Assembly: GCA_027625915.1 (NCBI GenBank)
Contig: JANTQA010000042.1
Coordinates: 6,584,001-6,648,000, forward strand
Reading direction: 5' to 3'
Origin: Anaeramoeba flamelloides
Taxonomy: Eukaryota; Metamonada; Anaeramoebidae
DNA: 64,000 nucleotides
Part shown: positions 59,135-64,000 of the stretch, piece after piece
Layout of the letters: each line of letters opens with the position of its first letter
Numbering within the stretch: position 1 is the stretch's first letter
Translations under genes and position numbers: made by a program
Notes under the pieces: generated by a model
Seen by the model: only the letters and a program-made list of their open reading frames with translations
Told to the model about the DNA's origin: nothing
Databases searched by the model: none

Positions 59135-59962
59135 GATATGCCAATTATTTTATGGATTAGTTATTTTCAATCTAACCCAAAATGATTTCAACTCGATAGA
59201 TGTTTGGATAAATAAAAAAGTAACAAAATTTTTAAAAATTAATCCACACTCTCCAAGAATAATTTATAAAACCGAGGCAAAAATAGACTAAGTAAGAATT
59301 TCGATATATAAAAGAAGATTTAAACTCAAAAATAAATTAGAAATACTTGGTTTCGAACAAATATCAAAAAAATTAAAATTTTCCAAAAAAGACAACGAAA
59401 ATATTAATTGGAAAGTGGAAAATCTAAAATTGCTAAATGCGAATCTTAATCAATTTAGAGAAAATTTAATAATAAATAGCACTGGATGGAAAGGCCAGGA
59501 ATATTTAAAAATTATTAGATACAATAACAATATAAACAAACAACAAAAATATTTAAAATGGAAGTGCTCAACTTCCATTCTTAAAACTAAGAAATTTCAC
59601 AAATTATCTAAATAGATATTCTTATGTTTACAATAAGAATAAAACAAAAACAAAATTTTGCAACTTATTCAAAAAATATTTAAACCTAGATACAGATGAA
59701 GATATCGATCATTTTTTATGGGACTGCCCATTCTATAAAGAAAATCGAATAATTTGAATTAAAGATTTAATTCAAATTGACAAAAATAATAAGAATAATA
59801 TCTTTTATATTATTCGAAATAAAGACTCATTGTTTATTTTATCATTAGTTAATGATAAAGAAAATTATGATTCTTTATTGAGATTACTAAACAAAAATTT
59901 AGAAATTAGGGCTGTAAGAGGAAATTGATTTCCTTCCTTCAAAATAAAAAAAAAAAAAAAAA
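59135..59962 (+). mobile_element. LINE-like fragment, copy 2, with target-site duplication
   Basis: A 5'-truncated copy with an 11-bp target duplication, TTAGGATTTTT, at 59124-59134 and 59963-59973, and a poly-A 3' end. It encodes the same C-terminal region as copy 1 (KINPHSPRIIYKTEAKID, FRENLIINSTGWKGQEYLKI) and then HFLWDCPFYKENR, the Cys/His type motif found at the C-terminus of many non-LTR elements. A few frame breaks. Family C copy 1 shows the empty site, confirming the boundaries. Confidence 0.88.
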
Positions 59963-60020
59963 TTAGGATTTTTTACTCATGATCACAATTAAAAATTGAA
60001 ATTTTTTGGAACTTTTTATT

Positions 60021-60812
60021 ACAATTATGAATCTAGCATATATTCCAGAAAATACCCGAAAATCGAAAATACCTGAATTTTTTACAACTTCAAAAAACAC
60101 TATTTGAGCAATTTCTAAGAAACACTAGTGTCAATATACTCAGTTTAAAGGTAAATTTGGAATTTTATTGTAGAAAAAAATTTTTTTTATCAAAAATATC
60201 AAAATTCAAAAAAATTAAATTTTAGGGAATAGTATTCAACCCATTTTATGTGAAAGGAATTGATATTTTATATGACTGTAACATTTCTGATCATTTCGAA
60301 ATGGTATTAACTAAATGAGAGAAAATTCCCCCGTAAAGAAAATTTCTAATAATGTATCATTACCCATAATTGTGTAATTGTAAATAAAATCTAAAAATAA
60401 CCGGGTAATATCTAATCGTACAATACTAACCCGGCCTTACACAAGTTGACTAAAACCAAACCCTGTTTTAACTTCTCATCCCATAAAAGAAACTGGTTCA
60501 ACCAAAACAATACAAACCTAACACAACCCTACCCAAAAATGCCCTGACGTAGATATACTTGCCCTAATAAATACCAACAATTACTCAATTATACTTAAAA
60601 GGTACTAAAAACTCTTCAGAGTAGTTTAAAGTAGAAAATTCAAAAAAAAAATATTTTGTCTGAAAGGAAAATTCCAAATTTACCTATAAACTGAGTATAT
60701 TGACACTAGAGATTCTTTGGAGTTGTTCAATAAGTGTTTTTCGATTACTAAAAAATTTTCCGGTATTTTCGATTTTCAGGTATTTTCGGTAATATTTCAA
60801 ACACCCTAAAAT
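60021..60812. mobile_element. Inverted-repeat element with arms about 120 bp (family D)
   Basis: Left arm 60048-60166 and right arm about 60668-60795 are inverses: AATACCCGAAAATCGAAAAT then ACC against GGTATTTTCGATTTTCAGGT then ATT, and CACTAGTGTCAATATACTCA then GTTTAAAGGTAAATTTGGAA against TTCCAAATTTACCTATAAAC then TGAGTATATTGACACTAG. Outer limits are set by comparison with the uninterrupted family C copy 1 and are good to about ten bases. The roughly 500-bp interior contains C-rich text related to family I. No open frame. Confidence 0.78.
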
Positions 60813-62087
60813 TACTTTTCCAAATCTAAAAATATAAACCCAAAATAATAGTAATTCCAGTATTTAATAATGCCTCTTTAGAACTTTCCAAAGGTAACTA
60901 TTTTTTTTTAATTTTTTAATTTCAAGATTAACTCAATAATCATTCCCACAAAAAAATCCCAAAGAATAATTAGATCTGTTTCCTTTTTAATTATCAAATT
61001 GTAACATCAATACATTTCCGATATGTAGAAAATCTTGTGTCAAAATTATCATTGAGTTTATTATTTATTTTTTATTATTTTTCTTCTTGTCTCTCTTTTT
61101 TTATTTTATTTGATAATTTTTCTTTAATTACTCCTTTCTATCATTATATCTAAACATTATTTATTAGGTTATTTAAAAAAACCTATTTTTTTAACTAATC
61201 TACATTTCACCCTAAATTCGGTGAAAGATATTTTTCGACTTTAGAATCTTCATTTTGATTATCAACCTTTAAATTTATTGTGAAATGTAGATTATTTTTC
61301 TAAAATTCTTGGATTTTTTTTAATACATTGATCATTTTTAATTGATGAGATAAACAAATAATACTACTTTACTAATCGAATTTTTTATAGATATTTGAAC
61401 TATGGTGCGCTAATGTGATTTACACCCAATAAAAACAAACGTTAATTCTAGAATTCTCCATGTATAGACACTAATTTGTTAATCAACATAGATCTTTAAT
61501 TTGTAATATGTTTATTACCAGATCAAGAATAATTATTTATTCAAAATAAAAATATATTTAAATGAAAGAAATACAACTTAAAGAAAGTGATTTTTTGATT
61601 TAGTATTAAGTAAAGAAATTTGTTTTGATTTTTCCTGTAATTTTTTTTTTTTTTTTTTAACTACTGAGTTTTTAATTATCGAATAGGAAAATTATTTCGA
61701 GACTGAAAAACCTTTGGTAATTTTAATTAAAAAAATACTACATCAAAAAAATTTAATATTATGATTTTTTTTTAATATTGAAACTTATACAAATGTGGAA
61801 AAATGACAAATTTAGTAAAAAAAATAAATATTCAAAAAATGTGTATGTGTAAATATATATCTAATATAAGAATTAATATATTTATTAATTGTAAAATAAA
61901 TTGATTTAAAATATCAATTTTGTCATTTTTTTGAAGAAAAGAAAATAACTCAATTGATTATTTTTTTATTTTTGGCAATTCGATTTATTTTTTAAATGAT
62001 TTTATTTTTTAAATGATATCATTTTTTATTTTGAAATGGTAATCTTTCTCTCGACCAAAATTTTTTTCGTGGTGAAATATTTTTCTC

Positions 62088-62220
62088 ACTTTCCCCCCCT
62101 TTCTGCTTTCTTACCCCTTTCTCCTTCTCCTTCTCCCTTTCTCTATCCTTCTCCTTCTCCTTCTCCCTTTCTTTCTCCCTTTCATCCACCCTTTCTCTTT
62201 CCCCCACCTCCCCTTTTTTT
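62088..62220. repeat. Pyrimidine tract with CCTTCT/CCCTTTCT units
   Basis: The plus strand from 62088 to 62220 is almost all C and T, with repeated CTTCTCCTTCTC and CCCTTTCT words. One of the few C-rich stretches of the window. A polypurine/polypyrimidine tract like this can adopt triplex DNA. The open frames on both strands are translations of the repeat. Confidence 0.85.
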
Positions 62221-63429
62221 TTGTATTTAATTGTTTTTTATGGTGATGTTTTTGTTTTTCTTCATTATTTTTTTTTATTTTATGTTTTTTTTTATGTGTT
62301 TTATTTATATCATTTGTTTCCTTTTGATTTTTTTCTTCTTTTTTTCGGTGTCGTTTTTTATTTTTTTTTTTTTCATCTTTTGAATTATTTTTTTCATTTT
62401 TTTGGTTTAAATTATTGATTACTTTTGTTGAATTTTCTTGCTATAATAATAATTTTTGAAAGTATAATTAACAATTTATAATAATACATATATACACTCT
62501 CCCATTTTTTTTTTTTGTAATAATAATTAAACAAGTAAATTTTTATTTCTTTATTTTAAAAAATATTTGTAAAAAGGAAATTATCCCAGGTTCTATAAAA
62601 ATACAAAAACGTTTATTAGTTTTCATTTTAGGAAATTGTAAAATTTTCATTTTTAAATTCAAAATAATAACAATAATATAATATAACTGACCAAAAAAAA
62701 ATAAATCATGATGAAAAAAAGAAAAATTAGAAATCTTAAAAAAACAAAATTAATCAAAATATCACAATGTTAATTATACAGCAAATATGTGCTTTATTGA
62801 GAGTAAAGACCAAGGTGTAAATAGTTATCCTTTTAAATATAAGCATTTTTCTTCTAAGTGATGTACTTTGTACTACGCCGTTAAAGCATAAAACATGTAT
62901 ATTCCTTACATAAAAATAATTTATTCATTTATGGATCGATTGTAAAGAAAACAATTGAATATGTTGATTTTGTGTTGAGTATAGGGAAAGATTTAAGTTC
63001 TCTGTGAATAGAAATAATGTTAATAGAAAACAGATCTTAACTCACAATAATCCAAGCAGAAATTGTTATTATTGTTGATAATATTTTAAAAAGAAATTCT
63101 GTTACTTCATTGTTGCATTAAGGGATTGTGTAATAAATGTGATTCATATTTTCACAAATACTGTTTTGTTCATGTTAGTTTTGTGAAAAAATCAATTTAT
63201 TGAATAAATAGAAATTTGGAATAAACTTGTAAAAAAATATTTTTTTATTTGTACTTTTTATAGATGTTCTCATTCGCCAACATGCCTGTTAGAGATTTAT
63301 ATAGTTGATTGGCGACGATATTTTTAACATTATCGTGAAAGAAGTATTTTTTTCCAAAATGACTCAATTATGTACGAAATGAAATTGTGACTTTCAAACT
63401 TTTCCAATTTAGATAATTTATGTGGGATT

Positions 63430-64000
63430 TTTTCTAAATAGAAACAAATTCTAAAGTGGAAAAATTATATAAATTCATTCTAGATTTTGGAATGAATCCG
63501 AATAAGGATAAAACTAAAAAAACTACAAACCCAAAAGATATTTTATATCTTGGTATTTGACAGATAAGCAAACTCATTTAAAATTTAACTTGGACAAAGT
63601 TAAAACCAATTTCAAAAAATTAATCAATATCTTACAACAAAAAAAACTTTTCTTATTGAATTCAAAATTCATTTTTTAAAATGGTTTTACATAGGTCAAC
63701 TACTATATGGATTAGAAATATTTGATAAAACAAAAAAAGATTTCAAATTCTAATAGATGCATTAATAAATAAAAAAATAACAAATTTTTGTTAATCATCC
63801 CACATTCCTAGAGTTATTTATAAAACAGAAGCTAAAATTGACTCAGTCGAGAATAACGATATATAAAAGAAGATTTAAACTAATTCAAAAATTAAAAATT
63901 CTTAGATTTTCACGAAATAGTTAATAATCTTAAATTCAGAGAACAGAAATTAGAAAGTATTAACTGGCAATCAAACAACTTGTAAGAACTAGAAATTGAA
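63430..64000 (+). mobile_element. LINE-like fragment, copy 3, cut by the window end
   Basis: Encodes DFGMNPNKDKT, then an ILYLGI block matching EYFGIW of copy 1, then HIPRVIYKTEAKID-like text matching copies 1 and 2. Several frame breaks; more diverged than copy 2. The 5' end is truncated near 63430 and the 3' end lies outside the window. Confidence 0.8.

Larger units (their letters stand above)
58990..61484 (+). mobile_element. Family C element copy 2, interrupted twice
   Basis: Follows 11898-12660 from start to end: AAGGAATTAGGTTCACCCTA, TGTAATTGGGTGAAAATATT, then after the insertions CCAGTATTTAATAATGCCTC, CTAATCTACATTTCACCCTA, ATTTTTAATTGATGAGATAA and TGTATAGACACTAATTTGTT. Its terminal repeats and TTAA flanks are decayed, so it is older than copy 1. 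Insertions: LINE at 59135-59962 and family D element at about 60021-60812. Confidence 0.8.
58227..64000. other. Right-hand intergenic region, nested transposons, no host gene seen
   Basis: About 5.8 kb downstream of the divergent start at 58226. Main content: a family C element (58990-61484) interrupted by a LINE fragment and by a long-terminal-repeat-free inverted-repeat element (family D), then AT-rich sequence, a pyrimidine tract and a third LINE fragment running off the window. No host coding region recognised. Confidence 0.6.

Noticed and set aside
62019-62418. Open frames rich in Pro/Ser/Phe or Arg/Glu/Lys around the pyrimidine tract
   Set aside because: Translations of simple sequence on both strands; no start context or domain.
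63272-63316. TCGCCAA ... TTGGCGA inverted pair, considered as a tRNA or transposon end
   Set aside because: Only seven bases pair, the loop has no cloverleaf, and no second copy was found.

Overview
The window is nuclear DNA of an intron-bearing, extremely AT-rich protist. Nine protein genes can be supported; everything between them is AT-rich sequence packed with short transposable elements. The gene set (ubiquitin E2 Ubc13, amino-acid permease, three-repeat MYB, ammonium transporter, DPM3, DENN-PH, PH and ANK-WD40 proteins) is eukaryotic. The Lys/Asn/Glu-rich low-complexity tracts, short GT-AG introns and PH/DENN/WD40 content resemble free-living amoeboflagellates such as Anaeramoeba (Metamonada). 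That assignment is an inference, and an AT-rich amoebozoan is not excluded.

Layout. 0.35-1.7 kb: UBC13, minus strand, six exons, reconstructed end to end. 7.4-8.2 kb: small three-exon PH-domain protein. 14.5-18.0 kb: ankyrin-like N-terminus fused to 14 WD40 blades. 20.9-23.2 kb: AAAP/SLC38-type amino-acid transporter, minus strand, three exons. 29.0-31.2 kb: MYB R1R2R3 regulator. 34.3-35.7 kb: single-exon Amt ammonium transporter, minus strand, with a strikingly GC-rich core. 41.0-41.4 kb: DPM3, two exons. 45.5-53.2 kb: DENN-PH protein whose two coding parts are separated by a 5.0-kb intron full of nested transposons. 56.6-58.2 kb: Ser/Lys-rich protein of unknown function, minus strand.

The genes are independent transcription units, not an operon. 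They cover housekeeping (K63-type ubiquitination, dolichol-phosphate-mannose synthesis), nutrient uptake (amino acids, ammonium), Rab/membrane signalling (DENN-PH, PH) and transcription. Four genes carry a one-base frame break in or beside a homopolymer, which points to assembly error or homopolymer polymorphism more than to pseudogenes.

Repeats. At least eight families of small inverted-repeat elements were found by comparing the window with itself. Two are flanked by TTAA. Others are a 592-bp terminal-repeat family, an 850-bp foldback element with nearly identical arms, and a family marked by the word GTGCCGTAGAGTG. Three fragments of one LINE-like retrotransposon are present. Several elements are nested in one another, which gives relative insertion ages. 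No tRNA, rRNA or CRISPR was found.
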